64,000 nucleotides of DNA, from contig DASRFR010000047.1 of assembly GCA_035651455.1 (NCBI GenBank), positions 806,001 to 870,000 of the forward strand, in the 5' to 3' direction. Shown here piece by piece: positions 25,400-34,177 of this stretch (positions are counted from its first letter, which is position 1; every line of letters begins with the position of its first letter). The position numbers and the translations under genes are program-made. The DNA is from DASRFR01 sp035651455 (GTDB lineage: Bacteria > Acidobacteriota > Terriglobia > Terriglobales > Acidobacteriaceae). Under the pieces are notes generated by a model. The model was given only the letters and a program-made list of their open reading frames with translations. It did no database searches and was not told where the DNA came from.

Positions 25400-26648
25400 G
25401 TTGCCAACGGCACTAAATGAAAACCGTGACTGGCACTCTGCGTCTATTCCGTCCAGCTCCGATCTATCTCGCGACCGCTCGGACCATGAATCCAAGCTTC
25501 CCCACGTTCTCATCTATGCCGACCCGCTCCTGGCTCCGAGTGTGACATTTGTCAGATCGCAAGGTGAGGCTTTGCATAGGTTCATTCCTTTTTACGCCGG
25601 CGCTCGTGCCTTTCGAGGTCCTGGCCTGATCCTTCCCGAAGATCGTACTATCCTCATTAACAAAACAGGCTCGACCTTTGGAAAAATCAAAGAGGTTCCT
25701 TTCAAAATCTTTGGGTTTGATCCCATTTTTCTTCGGCGCGTGCGAAACGTCCAACCGACGCTCATTCACGCTCATGGTGGCCCAAATGCATTGACGGCGT
25801 TGCCACTGGCTCGGCACTTGCACGTGCCACTAATTGCTACGTTCCACGGTTCTGATGTCACCGTCGCACCGACCCGTGCGCACGACGCACATTACACCGC
25901 AAAGTCTTACTGGAAACGTGCAGCTGTGCTTCGTAAGGAGGCGCGGCTGTGTATTGCCGTTTCCAAGTTTGTTCATGATAAGTTACTCGAGCAAGCGTAT
26001 TCTCCGCAGAGGACAATATTGCACTATATCGGCATCGACACGCACTTCTTCAAGTCGTCCTGCACTCATAAACGTGAGCCAATCGTTCTCTTCGTTGGAA
26101 CACTGCACGAGGTGAAGGGTTGTGAGTATCTTGTTCGGGCCATGGTTCGGGTGCAAGCCGTCGTGCGGGATGTCCGATTGGTCGTAATCGGGGATGGCCC
26201 TTTGCGCTCGCAACTGGAAATAATAGCGCGACAGCAGATCAGGGACTTCACTTTTTTGGGAACGCAACCACCGGAGGTGGTACGGAGCTGGATGGATCGT
26301 GCCCGTGTGTTCTGTGTGCCCAGCGTCACGGCTGCCTCGGGCGCGACAGAAGCATTTGGACTTGTGTTCCTCGAGGCCCAAGCTATGGGTCTGCCGGTCG
26401 CCAGTTTTTCCTCTGGCGGAATTCCTGAAGCCGTCCTACACGGAAAAACAGGTCTACTTTCTCCCGAACGAGATTTTGTTCATTTATCAGCTCATCTGAT
26501 CGAATTGCTCGGAAACGATGGTCTCTGGTGCCGAATGAGTGAGTATGGCAGGAAGAGAGTTGAAACGTCCTTTGATTTATCCAAACAAACCAGAGTACTT
26601 GAGGAACTTTATGAACGTATCCTCGCTCCTGAAGAACTACGCGGATGA
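25392..26648 (+). CDS. Glycosyltransferase family 4
   Basis: A GT-B fold transferase of about 418 residues. The N-terminal domain includes LIHAHGGPNALTALPLARHLHVPLIATFHGSDV; the donor-binding domain includes PIVLFVGTLHEVKGCEYLVRAM, VVIGDGPLRSQLE and the acidic motif GATEAFGLVFLEAQAMGLPVASFSSGGIPEAV. These are typical of retaining GT4 enzymes acting on the cytoplasmic face. ATG 25392 overlaps the upstream stop by eight bases; TTG 25380 is the alternative start. Confidence 0.9.
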   Translation: MRELPTALNENRDWHSASIPSSSDLSRDRSDHESKLPHVLIYADPLLAPSVTFVRSQGEALHRFIPFYAGARAFRGPGLILPEDRTILINKTGSTFGKIKEVPFKIFGFDPIFLRRVRNVQPTLIHAHGGPNALTALPLARHLHVPLIATFHGSDVTVAPTRAHDAHYTAKSYWKRAAVLRKEARLCIAVSKFVHDKLLEQAYSPQRTILHYIGIDTHFFKSSCTHKREPIVLFVGTLHEVKGCEYLVRAMVRVQAVVRDVRLVVIGDGPLRSQLEIIARQQIRDFTFLGTQPPEVVRSWMDRARVFCVPSVTAASGATEAFGLVFLEAQAMGLPVASFSSGGIPEAVLHGKTGLLSPERDFVHLSAHLIELLGNDGLWCRMSEYGRKRVETSFDLSKQTRVLEELYERILAPEELRG

Positions 26649-26682
26649 ATGCCCTGCCGCCGACCCTGGTGCTCGGTGAACC

Positions 26683-27858
26683 TTGAAGAACGTTCTTATT
26701 ATCCAGTCACAGGTAAAGCATTATAGGCTTGCTTTTTTTTTGAAGCTCCGCGACGAGTTGCGAACCCACAATATCGATTTGAAGGTCGCTTATGCTGATC
26801 CATGGGATTTAGATAGAAGAAATGATACTTGTGACCTACCGACAGATTTCGGAATAAAGATTAAACCGCGCTTGTTCTTCGGCAAGCGCTTAGTGTACTT
26901 CCCATTAATATGCGAGATAATGAATTCCAATCTCATAATCTCCGAACAGGCAAACAAGCATCTGCATAACTACGCCCTGATTCTGCTTTCGGTGCTTGGG
27001 TTCCGGCGAATTGCATTTTGGGGCTTGGGCGAAAATAAAGACAAGAATAGATCTGCACTATCGGAATGGATTCGACGAAGAATTGCCAATAAAGTATTCT
27101 GGTGGTTTGCTTACACTGAGGGCACCAGGCGTTATTTGATTGAAAATGGAGTGCGCGACGATAGATTAACTGTAGTACAAAACGCTATCGACACGGGAGC
27201 GACTCACCGCTTTCTACACGACCTCACTGATCAGGAGATATCTTGCAAGCGACACGAACTGGGCATTGGAAACGACGATCCGGTAGGCCTTTTTGTGGGA
27301 GCCCTGTTGCCAGATAAAGGATTAGACCTGTTGTTTAAGGCGGCTGAACTCGCAAAGAAGCAGCTTACTGCTTTGCATATTGTCGTCATCGGTGGCGGCC
27401 CAGAACGGCGATTAGTCGAAGCGGCGTGCCGCAAATATCTATGGATGCACTATCTCGGTCCTGTATTCGGTCGAGACAAGATACTATTGTTGAGGATTGC
27501 TGATGCCTTGGTTCTGCCCGGAAGAGTAGGATTGGCAATTCTCGACGGTTTCGCAGCTGGCCTTCCTCTACTAACCACAGATGTTCCATATCATGGACCA
27601 GAATTAGAGTGCCTAGAGAATATGCGCAATGGAATGCTTTCGCAACATACTCCGCAAGCATACGCCTCTACTATGATTTCGTTTTTTTCGAATCGTACGC
27701 TTCGAGCAAAGCTATCAAAGGGTGCAAAGGATACTGCACTTCACTATTCAGTCGATGCAATGGTAGATAACTTTAGTCTCGGGATTCGTCGTGCTCTGGA
27801 GTTAGATGTCATGCTTTCGCAACTTCAGGTCACCATTTCGGATGCGGAGCGTGATTGA
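26683..27858 (+). CDS. GT-B glycosyltransferase (GT4-like)
   Basis: A 391-residue transferase. It begins KNVLIIQSQVKHYRLAFFLKL; the start is TTG 26683, as no nearby ATG is in frame. The donor domain is recognisable (PVGLFVGALLPDKGLDLLFKAAELA, VVIGGGPERRLVEAA, HYLGPVFGRDKILLLRIADALVLPGRVGLAILDGFAAGLPLLTTDVPYHGPELECL). The usual E-x7-E motif is altered: the Glu before GLA is replaced by Arg-Val, so catalysis may differ. By eye its codon use is more A/T-rich than flanking genes (many AAA, ATA, TTA), which may signal separate acquisition. Confidence 0.85.
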   Translation: MKNVLIIQSQVKHYRLAFFLKLRDELRTHNIDLKVAYADPWDLDRRNDTCDLPTDFGIKIKPRLFFGKRLVYFPLICEIMNSNLIISEQANKHLHNYALILLSVLGFRRIAFWGLGENKDKNRSALSEWIRRRIANKVFWWFAYTEGTRRYLIENGVRDDRLTVVQNAIDTGATHRFLHDLTDQEISCKRHELGIGNDDPVGLFVGALLPDKGLDLLFKAAELAKKQLTALHIVVIGGGPERRLVEAACRKYLWMHYLGPVFGRDKILLLRIADALVLPGRVGLAILDGFAAGLPLLTTDVPYHGPELECLENMRNGMLSQHTPQAYASTMISFFSNRTLRAKLSKGAKDTALHYSVDAMVDNFSLGIRRALELDVMLSQLQVTISDAERD

Positions 27859-27881
27859 AGATCGTCAGAAAGGAAAGACCG

Positions 27882-29150
27882 ATGAAAGTCTATGGCGTGC
27901 CTCAATGGACGCAGTTGGTTTTGCTCGCGTTCGCTCTTTGCGTTACTATTCCCTCCACTGCGCAGGAGCATCTTCGGCCGTCGGCTACGGCCATCCCTAA
28001 GGCGTTCTTTGGGCTTCATATTCACAAGGGCGCTACAACCACACCTTGGCCTTCTATTCCCTTTGGTTCACTCCGTTTGTGGGATTGTTATTGCACTTGG
28101 GCTGATATTGAACCTCAGAAGGGAAAATGGAATTTTAATTTACTAGATAAGTTCATCGATTTAGCCGAACAGCACGGAGTAGACATCCTGTTGCCTATCG
28201 GGATGCCGCCTCCCTGGGCTTCAGCGAGACCCAACGAGCCACCAGATTTCCGCAAGGGATCGGCAGCGGAACCACGCAATATGGAGGATTGGGATGATTA
28301 CGTTCGCACTCTCGGTACCCGTTATAAGGGCCGAGTGCGATATTGGGAACTCTGGAACGAGCCTAATCTCAAGCAGTTCTATACCGGCGACCCGCAACAT
28401 CTCGTAGCAATCGAGAAGGACGCATACGGTATTCTTACTCGTCTCGATGCCTCCAACCGTTTGGTTTCCCCTTCGCCGACTGGCGATTACACGGGGCCAT
28501 CCTGGTTAGACTCGTTTTTGGCTTCGGGCGGCGGATCGTTTGCAAACATTATCGGTTTCCATCTTTATGTCACCCCGAAAGCGCCTGAAGCGATGGTGCC
28601 GCTTATACAGAAAGTACAGAAAGTACTTGTATCTCACCAGCTTCTTGCCTACAAGCCTATTTGGGACACGGAAACTGGCTGGTTTATTCATAGCGACGTC
28701 AAGCCCGTGCAAGGGACATCCATTTTCCCCGTAGTCGAAGCAGATAATGCGGCAGCCTACGTCATACGAACGTATGTTCTTGCCTGGGCCGCTGGAGTTC
28801 AGCGCCTCTTTTGGTATGACTGGGATAGTGCGGCAATGGGACTGTCCGAGCAGGGCAAGGCTGCCAAGCCCGCAGCGACTGCATATGGGGAGGTTTACAA
28901 TTGGTTAGTCGGTTCTGTCATGAACACCTGTGATTCCGACCGGTCCGGAACCTGGGTGTGCCAGTTGGGTCGGGAAGGCAATTACAGTGGCTATATCGTA
29001 TGGAATGCCCAAGGTCCCCGAGACTTTCCTATCCCTAAGGGCTGGAACATTATTAACGAACGGGACGCTTCGGGCAAGTCACGATCTATGACTGCTAGTC
29101 ATTTGCAGATAGGCCTCTCTCCAGTGCTGCTCGAGAATAAAGTTCGTTAG
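27882..29150 (+). CDS. Exported clan-A glycoside hydrolase (PslG/GH39-like)
   Basis: A 422-residue secreted enzyme. ATG 27882 has AAGGAAAG eight bases upstream and a signal peptide (LVLLAFALCVTIPSTAQ); TTG 27855 would overlap the preceding stop. It folds as a TIM barrel: SLRLWDCYCTWADIEPQKGKW, VDILLPIGMPPPWAS, then YWELWNEPN with acid/base Glu160, and IWDTETGW with likely nucleophile Glu264. This layout matches the GH39-like enzymes of exopolysaccharide loci such as PslG of Pseudomonas, which trims or releases Psl. Here it likely cleaves the polymer made by this locus in the periplasm. Substrate specificity is unknown. Confidence 0.87.
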   Translation: MKVYGVPQWTQLVLLAFALCVTIPSTAQEHLRPSATAIPKAFFGLHIHKGATTTPWPSIPFGSLRLWDCYCTWADIEPQKGKWNFNLLDKFIDLAEQHGVDILLPIGMPPPWASARPNEPPDFRKGSAAEPRNMEDWDDYVRTLGTRYKGRVRYWELWNEPNLKQFYTGDPQHLVAIEKDAYGILTRLDASNRLVSPSPTGDYTGPSWLDSFLASGGGSFANIIGFHLYVTPKAPEAMVPLIQKVQKVLVSHQLLAYKPIWDTETGWFIHSDVKPVQGTSIFPVVEADNAAAYVIRTYVLAWAAGVQRLFWYDWDSAAMGLSEQGKAAKPAATAYGEVYNWLVGSVMNTCDSDRSGTWVCQLGREGNYSGYIVWNAQGPRDFPIPKGWNIINERDASGKSRSMTASHLQIGLSPVLLENKVR

Positions 29151-29195
29151 CTAGTCTTACGTCAGCCATCAATAAGATTCATTACTGCCAAAGAT

Positions 29196-29924
29196 ATGCC
29201 AACTCCAGCAAGGCTTGTCGCCCACTATGATACTAAGTATCAGAATGCGAATTTCGCCCAGGTTGTGCCCGTTCCTGTTCTTGCGTCACCTCGCAATCGC
29301 ACTCAGATGTTGGTCAACATGGCATTGGAGACCGACGGCGGAAGCTATCTTGAAATCGGGGCGGGTGATGGCTCTACTCTCCTCGCACTGAAGCATCACT
29401 ATGATCGCCTGGTGGGAGCTGACTTGTCGGCAGTCCGGATACAGCAGTTACAGCTGTTATTTAGAAATGACCCGCACGTTTTGACGCTCCAAAACAACAT
29501 TGAAATCGACGGCCTTCCGTTCTCCGACAATGAATTCGATTGCGCGGCGATGGCCGACGTCATCGAACACTTCATCGATCCTATCGGCGCACTCAGAGAG
29601 CTTCACCGAGTATTGAAACGGGGAGGAAGACTCATTGTACTCACTCCGAACATAGCCAAATGGACAAGGCGACTAAAACTTATGGCTGGCTACTTCCCAT
29701 CAACAGCTTCCCTGCAAGAGGGACTTGTTTGTTATGACGGTCACACGCCAACTGATCTGCACGACGAGGGTCATCTTCATTATTTCACATATAGGTCTTT
29801 GAGCCGACTCTCGATCGAACGAGCGGGATTCTCACGAGCGGAGAATCGAGGATACGGAACATTGATTTTAGGCAAATTATGGCCGCAGATGTTTTCTGAT
29901 CTGTGCACGGTTTTGCACAAGTGA
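29196..29924 (+). CDS. SAM-dependent methyltransferase
   Basis: A 242-residue class I methyltransferase. SAM motif I is YLEIGAGDGSTLLALK near residue 50, motif II VGADLSAVRI, then FDCAAMADVIEHFIDPIGALRELHRVLKRGGRLIVLTPN, which is the Methyltransf_11 pattern. It is 45 bases after the hydrolase gene and 39 before a second methyltransferase. Probably a sugar O-methyltransferase of the locus. Confidence 0.86.
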   Translation: MPTPARLVAHYDTKYQNANFAQVVPVPVLASPRNRTQMLVNMALETDGGSYLEIGAGDGSTLLALKHHYDRLVGADLSAVRIQQLQLLFRNDPHVLTLQNNIEIDGLPFSDNEFDCAAMADVIEHFIDPIGALRELHRVLKRGGRLIVLTPNIAKWTRRLKLMAGYFPSTASLQEGLVCYDGHTPTDLHDEGHLHYFTYRSLSRLSIERAGFSRAENRGYGTLILGKLWPQMFSDLCTVLHK

Positions 29925-29963
29925 TATGTTGCCCGCTTCACGACGATATTCCGCAGATCCTGC

Positions 29964-30710
29964 ATGATGAGCGGTGATGGTGGACTCCCAGTGAGTGACG
30001 TGTCCCTGAGCGCGAAGTTAAAGGAAAACTACGACTCCTACTACGACGGTAGGCCATCGGACTGGCGTGCTTTGGGCGCTATCGACAAGGTAGATAACAT
30101 TCGTACGCTGTGTGATGGAATTCCTCATGCCGATGTGCTCGAGATTGGCTCTGGCGACGGCGCTATCTTGGATCGACTTTCTCGACTTGCCTTTGCGAGT
30201 AAGCTTTATTCGGTCGAGATTTCTCAAAGCGCGATCGCGACGATCAAGGCAAGGAGTATTCCATATCTATATGATTGTCAACTGTTTGATGGGTATGCGC
30301 TACCCTACCCGGATCGTGCCTTTGACCTTTCAATACTAAGCCATATACTTGAGCATGTAGAGCATCCCAGGCAATTGCTACGTGAGGCATCGCGGGTTTC
30401 AGAGTATATTTTCGTGGAGGTTCCCCTGGAAGATACTCTCCGCTTGAAGCCAGACTACATCTTCGACAGAGTTGGACACATCAACTTTTATTCATGGAAA
30501 ACTGTGCGCCGTCTCATCCAAACATGCGATCTACAAGTGGTTTCCCAGGTCATCACAAATCCATCCCGGGCGCTCTATGAATATGCTTCTGGATCTGCGG
30601 GTACTTTTAAACACATCATTAAAGATCTTCTCTTGTGTACCTCATCTCGGGTTGCTTCTCGCCTCTTTACATATCATTGCTCTTTATTATGCAAGAAGAT
30701 CTCCTCATAG
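29964..30710 (+). CDS. SAM-dependent methyltransferase
   Basis: A 248-residue class I methyltransferase. Motif I is VLEIGSGDGAILDRL near residue 53; FDLSILSHILEHVEHPRQLLREASRVSEYIFVEVPLED follows. The order of motifs is like the neighbour at 29.2 kb, but the two are not near-identical and so are not a recent duplication. The last 22 bases overlap the next gene. Confidence 0.86.
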   Translation: MMSGDGGLPVSDVSLSAKLKENYDSYYDGRPSDWRALGAIDKVDNIRTLCDGIPHADVLEIGSGDGAILDRLSRLAFASKLYSVEISQSAIATIKARSIPYLYDCQLFDGYALPYPDRAFDLSILSHILEHVEHPRQLLREASRVSEYIFVEVPLEDTLRLKPDYIFDRVGHINFYSWKTVRRLIQTCDLQVVSQVITNPSRALYEYASGSAGTFKHIIKDLLLCTSSRVASRLFTYHCSLLCKKISS

Positions 30711-31867
30711 CGACCGAGCCTGCTACTTCAAGGGGAACTGTACTCTCGCGAACCAGGCACCGCGTGCTGGTAATTGGCCCAACTCCACCACCATTTAATG
30801 GAATGAGCGTCGCAACCGATCTGGCGCTACAGGTTCTTGGGAAGACGGTTTCCGTCATTCATTTAGACACTGCTGATCGTCGTAATCTTTCGAATGTTGG
30901 AAAGGTCGACTTTGTGAATGTTTTTCTTGCAGTCAAACATGCTGTCAAATACCTGTATCTCGTGTTGACTAAGTCTCCCGATTTCGTTTACATCCCCATT
31001 GCTCAAGAGCAGCTTGCATTTCTACGCGACGCAATGTTTCTCGTTCCGGCTCGCTTTTTGCATAAGAAGGTTGTTATTCACCTACATGGCGGCTATTTCG
31101 ATAAGTTTTATCGTTCTAGTCCCCGTGTAATGCGTTGGCTTGTTAACTACGCACTGGGGCACAGCGTTCGGGCTGTGGTTCTTGGCGACTCGCTAAGGAA
31201 TATGTTTAGGGGGCTCCTACCTCAGGACCGCGTCCGTGTCATACCTAATGGCATTCCTGATGCTTTCGAGAGCAACGACATTTCCGGAGACTGTTCCCGT
31301 CCCACTATTCTCTTCCTCAGTACGCTAATGCAAGAAAAAGGAGTTTTTGAGCTTATCAAAGCACTTCCAGGAATCGCTAAGGATGTGCCTGACATGCGGG
31401 CGGTGTTTGCAGGAGAGTGGCTTCGACCACAAGAGCAAGCTGCGGCAAACAATATTATCCGAGAGTTTAAAATGGAGCCTTTCGTTGAGTTTCTTGGACC
31501 TGTAGCGCCGCCGTTTAAACATCAGATCTTGAGAGCCGCCCATGTTTTCGTTATGCCAACGCACTATCGGAACGAAGGACATCCCTACGTAATCCTTGAG
31601 GCGATGTCTGCTGGCCTGCCGATTGTGTCTACAGCAGTTGGATGCATTCCTGAAACAGTGCTAGATGGAGTAAACGGCTTCATCATTGACCCAAACAACA
31701 TCGATGAGCTAATCCACCGCGTGGTCTCCCTCCTCTCTGATAAGAGCCTTCGGAATCGCATGGGTCGAGCAAGTCGCGAGCGCTTTCTTGGCAATTACAC
31801 TCTCACCCGATTCGCACACGATATGCATGAATTGTTTCGTGAGATCAATGGAGTGAGCCCAGCTTGA
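30689..31867 (+). CDS. Glycosyltransferase family 4
   Basis: About 392 residues from ATG 30689. That codon is preferred because upstream in-frame codons encode a hydrophobic stretch inside the previous gene. N-terminal domain: HRVLVIGPTPPPFNGMSVATDLAL. Donor domain: RPTILFLSTLMQEKGVFELIKAL, VFAGEWLRPQEQAAANN, FVEFLGPVAPPFKHQILRAAHVFVMPTHYRNEGHPYVILEAMSAGLPIVSTAVGCIPETV, in which E-G-x-P-x-x-I-L-E matches the GT4 E-x7-E motif. It overlaps the following gene by four bases. Confidence 0.9.
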   Translation: MQEDLLIATEPATSRGTVLSRTRHRVLVIGPTPPPFNGMSVATDLALQVLGKTVSVIHLDTADRRNLSNVGKVDFVNVFLAVKHAVKYLYLVLTKSPDFVYIPIAQEQLAFLRDAMFLVPARFLHKKVVIHLHGGYFDKFYRSSPRVMRWLVNYALGHSVRAVVLGDSLRNMFRGLLPQDRVRVIPNGIPDAFESNDISGDCSRPTILFLSTLMQEKGVFELIKALPGIAKDVPDMRAVFAGEWLRPQEQAAANNIIREFKMEPFVEFLGPVAPPFKHQILRAAHVFVMPTHYRNEGHPYVILEAMSAGLPIVSTAVGCIPETVLDGVNGFIIDPNNIDELIHRVVSLLSDKSLRNRMGRASRERFLGNYTLTRFAHDMHELFREINGVSPA

Positions 31868-33111
31868 TCCCGATAACAATTCCAATCGGCAGTGGTCGGG
31901 CCAACCCCGCCGTCCAATGCAGCGCGACTGAACTTCAACTTCTCGTTAGCTCTCGGAAGAGGTTGCAGGAGTGGATCAGCGCACGCGATTTTGCAGGCTA
32001 CGACCCTTATGACGTATTGAATTCACCATATTTGGCAAAAGGAATCGCACGTACATGGCCCATTAATATTCTCCTGATCCAAATTGGCAGGCGTTTCGTG
32101 GGCGAGAGACTCAGGCGCTGGCTTGACGTCCCCGTATCTAAGAATCCCAAGACTTTGGGGCTTCTGCTTTCTGCTCTATGCGACCTTTCTCAATGCGGGG
32201 AGGATGTTCGTCGCGTCACGATGAGTTTGAAGGGGGACTTGGCACAGTTGCGAAGTCCCGACCGCGAATTTTGTTGCTGGGGGTACAACTTCGACTTTTT
32301 TTCTGCGCGAGGGCCAGCCATGCTCGCATTTCGGCCCAACGCAATTGCCACATATTTCTGTGCACAAGGTCTGCTTGATATGGCGGAGACCTTTTATGAC
32401 GTTGGCGCGAGGGAAATGGCCGAATCGGCAGCGCGCTTTTTCCAACAGAGATTAAATAGGTCCGTCGATGAGCCGGACAAACTTTGTTTCAGTTACACAC
32501 CTGATAATCATAGCGTCATCTATAATTCTAGCGCTCTCGTGGCAGCCTTCTTGGCTCGACTTTCGCGTCTGAGTGGTGGCACTGAGACTCGGGATTTGTC
32601 GCGACGAGCCATGAACTTCCTGGTTGCGTCACAGCGTCCGGATGGTTCCTGGTTGTATGGAAATGAATCTCGACAACGGTGGATCGATCACTTCCATACC
32701 GGCTACAATCTTTGTGCTCTCCTCGATTACATGGAACAGTGTGACGACCGATCGTTCGAGGCTTCATTGGTAAAAGGTTACGAGTTCTATATACAACACC
32801 TGTTCGATGCTACTGGTGCTCCCAAATATTTTCACAACAGCCTATATCCAATAGACATCCACTCTTGTTCGCAAGCAATTTTGACCCTGCTTGCTTTCGC
32901 TGACCGTGATCCTTCTGGTCAAGAGAGGGCTATTCGTACTGCACTCTGGACCATTCGAAATATGCAAGCCCCAGAAGGATTTTTCTATTTCCAGCGACAC
33001 CGATGCTGGACAAATCGCACGGCTTTTATGCGCTGGGGACAAGCATGGATGCTACACGCATTAGCGAGACTAGAGTGCGCTATACGGGCAGTCAAACAGT
33101 CTCCGGTTTAG
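31864..33111 (+). CDS. Alpha/alpha-toroid-like protein of unknown function
   Basis: A 415-residue soluble protein starting at TTG 31864, which overlaps the previous stop as TTGA. It is almost entirely helical, with repeated helix pairs and Trp/Gly-rich turns: RPNAIATYFCAQGLLDMAE, NSSALVAAFLARLSRLS, FLVASQRPDGSWLYGNESRQRWIDHFHTGYNLCALLDYM, YPIDIHSCSQAILTLLAFA, NRTAFMRWGQAWMLHALARLE. This resembles (alpha/alpha)6-7 barrels such as terpene cyclase/prenyltransferase-like or uronate epimerase/lyase-like folds. The QRPDGSWLYG motif resembles QW-type turns. I do not know its function. Its embedding in the locus suggests it acts on the sugar unit or its lipid carrier. Confidence 0.75.
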   Translation: MIPITIPIGSGRANPAVQCSATELQLLVSSRKRLQEWISARDFAGYDPYDVLNSPYLAKGIARTWPINILLIQIGRRFVGERLRRWLDVPVSKNPKTLGLLLSALCDLSQCGEDVRRVTMSLKGDLAQLRSPDREFCCWGYNFDFFSARGPAMLAFRPNAIATYFCAQGLLDMAETFYDVGAREMAESAARFFQQRLNRSVDEPDKLCFSYTPDNHSVIYNSSALVAAFLARLSRLSGGTETRDLSRRAMNFLVASQRPDGSWLYGNESRQRWIDHFHTGYNLCALLDYMEQCDDRSFEASLVKGYEFYIQHLFDATGAPKYFHNSLYPIDIHSCSQAILTLLAFADRDPSGQERAIRTALWTIRNMQAPEGFFYFQRHRCWTNRTAFMRWGQAWMLHALARLECAIRAVKQSPV

Positions 33112-33148
33112 TCATTAAGCTTTTCGGCACTGTCTCCCAAACAATAAA

Positions 33149-33179
33149 CGCCTTATTTATTATAGTGTAATAAATGGCG
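33149..33179. repeat. AT-rich hairpin between two parts of the exopolysaccharide locus
   Basis: CGCC plus ATTTATTA (33149-33152 and 33155-33162, with a two-base TT bulge) pairs with TAATAAATGGCG (33168-33179) around a five-base loop, giving twelve base pairs. It sits in the 187-base gap before the WecG-like gene, the largest gap within the locus between 12.6 and 40.9 kb. It may be a processing site, terminator-like stem or operator. Confidence 0.4.
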
Positions 33180-33298
33180 AGTTGGCTGCTGTAGCGATAC
33201 GCCGCATAATGAGTTGAAACTCAGCTCTTCTCGCTTCGGGTGTGGACCCTGTGCCACTTTCAGCGTTCTCTCACTAAGGAGGTAGATTCGTAGGGCTG

Positions 33299-34108
33299 GT
33301 GCCGCTCCGAATCAACATCATGAGCTTCCCAACAGATCGGCTCCGCATCGCAGGATGTCCTGTCGATCAGGCGTCCATGGATAGTGCAGTATCCGAGCTA
33401 TGTCGAAGACTCGATTCTCGCATCAAGACACACGTCGTGTTCGTTAACGCCGCGAAGGTTGTGCAATATCGAGATAACTTTGCTTTGCGTGATGTCATCG
33501 AACGTGCGGGAATGCTTCTCGCTGACGGCATGCCCCTAGTCTGGCTCTCTCGCTTGAAGGGCACTCCGCTGCCCGAAAGAGTGGCTGGAGTGGACCTTAT
33601 GGACAGGATGGTTAAGGCGGCCGCTGAGCGAGGATATCGCGTTTATTTCCTCGGTGCCCGACATGAAGTCGTTTCGAAAGCAGTGGCCGATTTCGTCAAA
33701 CGCTATCCCCTGTTGCAAGTGGCTGGTTATAGGGATGGATATTTTTTGCCTCAACAAGAGAAAGAAATTAACGCGGAGATCAACTGCAGCAAGGCGGACC
33801 TGGTACTGATTGCGATGAGCACTCCCCAAAAAGAACTGTGGGCTGATCGTAATATGGAGAAACTGCACGCTATTATCTATCAGGGAGTTGGGGGAGGATT
33901 TGACGTAGTTGCCGGGTTGGCTAAACGAGCTCCGCTCTGGATGCAACGCACGGGACTGGAGTGGTCCTATCGGCTGTTCCAGGAACCTGGTCGGATGTGG
34001 AAACGGTACCTATTCTCAAACTTATCCTTTTTGCGGCTTGCCTTGCATGACTTGGCCACCGCATCGCGCAATGTACAAGAACCGGCGGCGCATGCCTCTT
34101 CTGACTGA
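33299..34108 (+). CDS. WecG/TagA/CpsF-family glycosyltransferase
   Basis: A GT26 enzyme of up to 269 residues. Landmarks: THVVFVNAAKVVQYRDN, GMLLADGMPLVWLSRLKGTPLPERVAGVDLMDRM, YRVYFLGARHEV and the late DLVLIAMSTPQKELWADRN followed by YQGVGGGFDVVAGLAKRAP. These match the WecG/TagA fold that transfers ManNAc, ManNAcA or glucose to a lipid-linked acceptor, usually as the second sugar. GTG 33299 follows a perfect AAGGAGGT at 33276-33283 by 15 bases, which is long; ATG 33320 is the alternative. With a UDP-HexNAc dehydrogenase in the window, a ManNAcA-like substrate is possible but unproven. Confidence 0.9.
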   Translation: MPLRINIMSFPTDRLRIAGCPVDQASMDSAVSELCRRLDSRIKTHVVFVNAAKVVQYRDNFALRDVIERAGMLLADGMPLVWLSRLKGTPLPERVAGVDLMDRMVKAAAERGYRVYFLGARHEVVSKAVADFVKRYPLLQVAGYRDGYFLPQQEKEINAEINCSKADLVLIAMSTPQKELWADRNMEKLHAIIYQGVGGGFDVVAGLAKRAPLWMQRTGLEWSYRLFQEPGRMWKRYLFSNLSFLRLALHDLATASRNVQEPAAHASSD

Positions 34109-34177
34109 GCCACTGCGTAGGAAGACCATAGTTGTTCTCTCGACCTTCCTCACCCTCTTACGACTATTGCACGCTCT

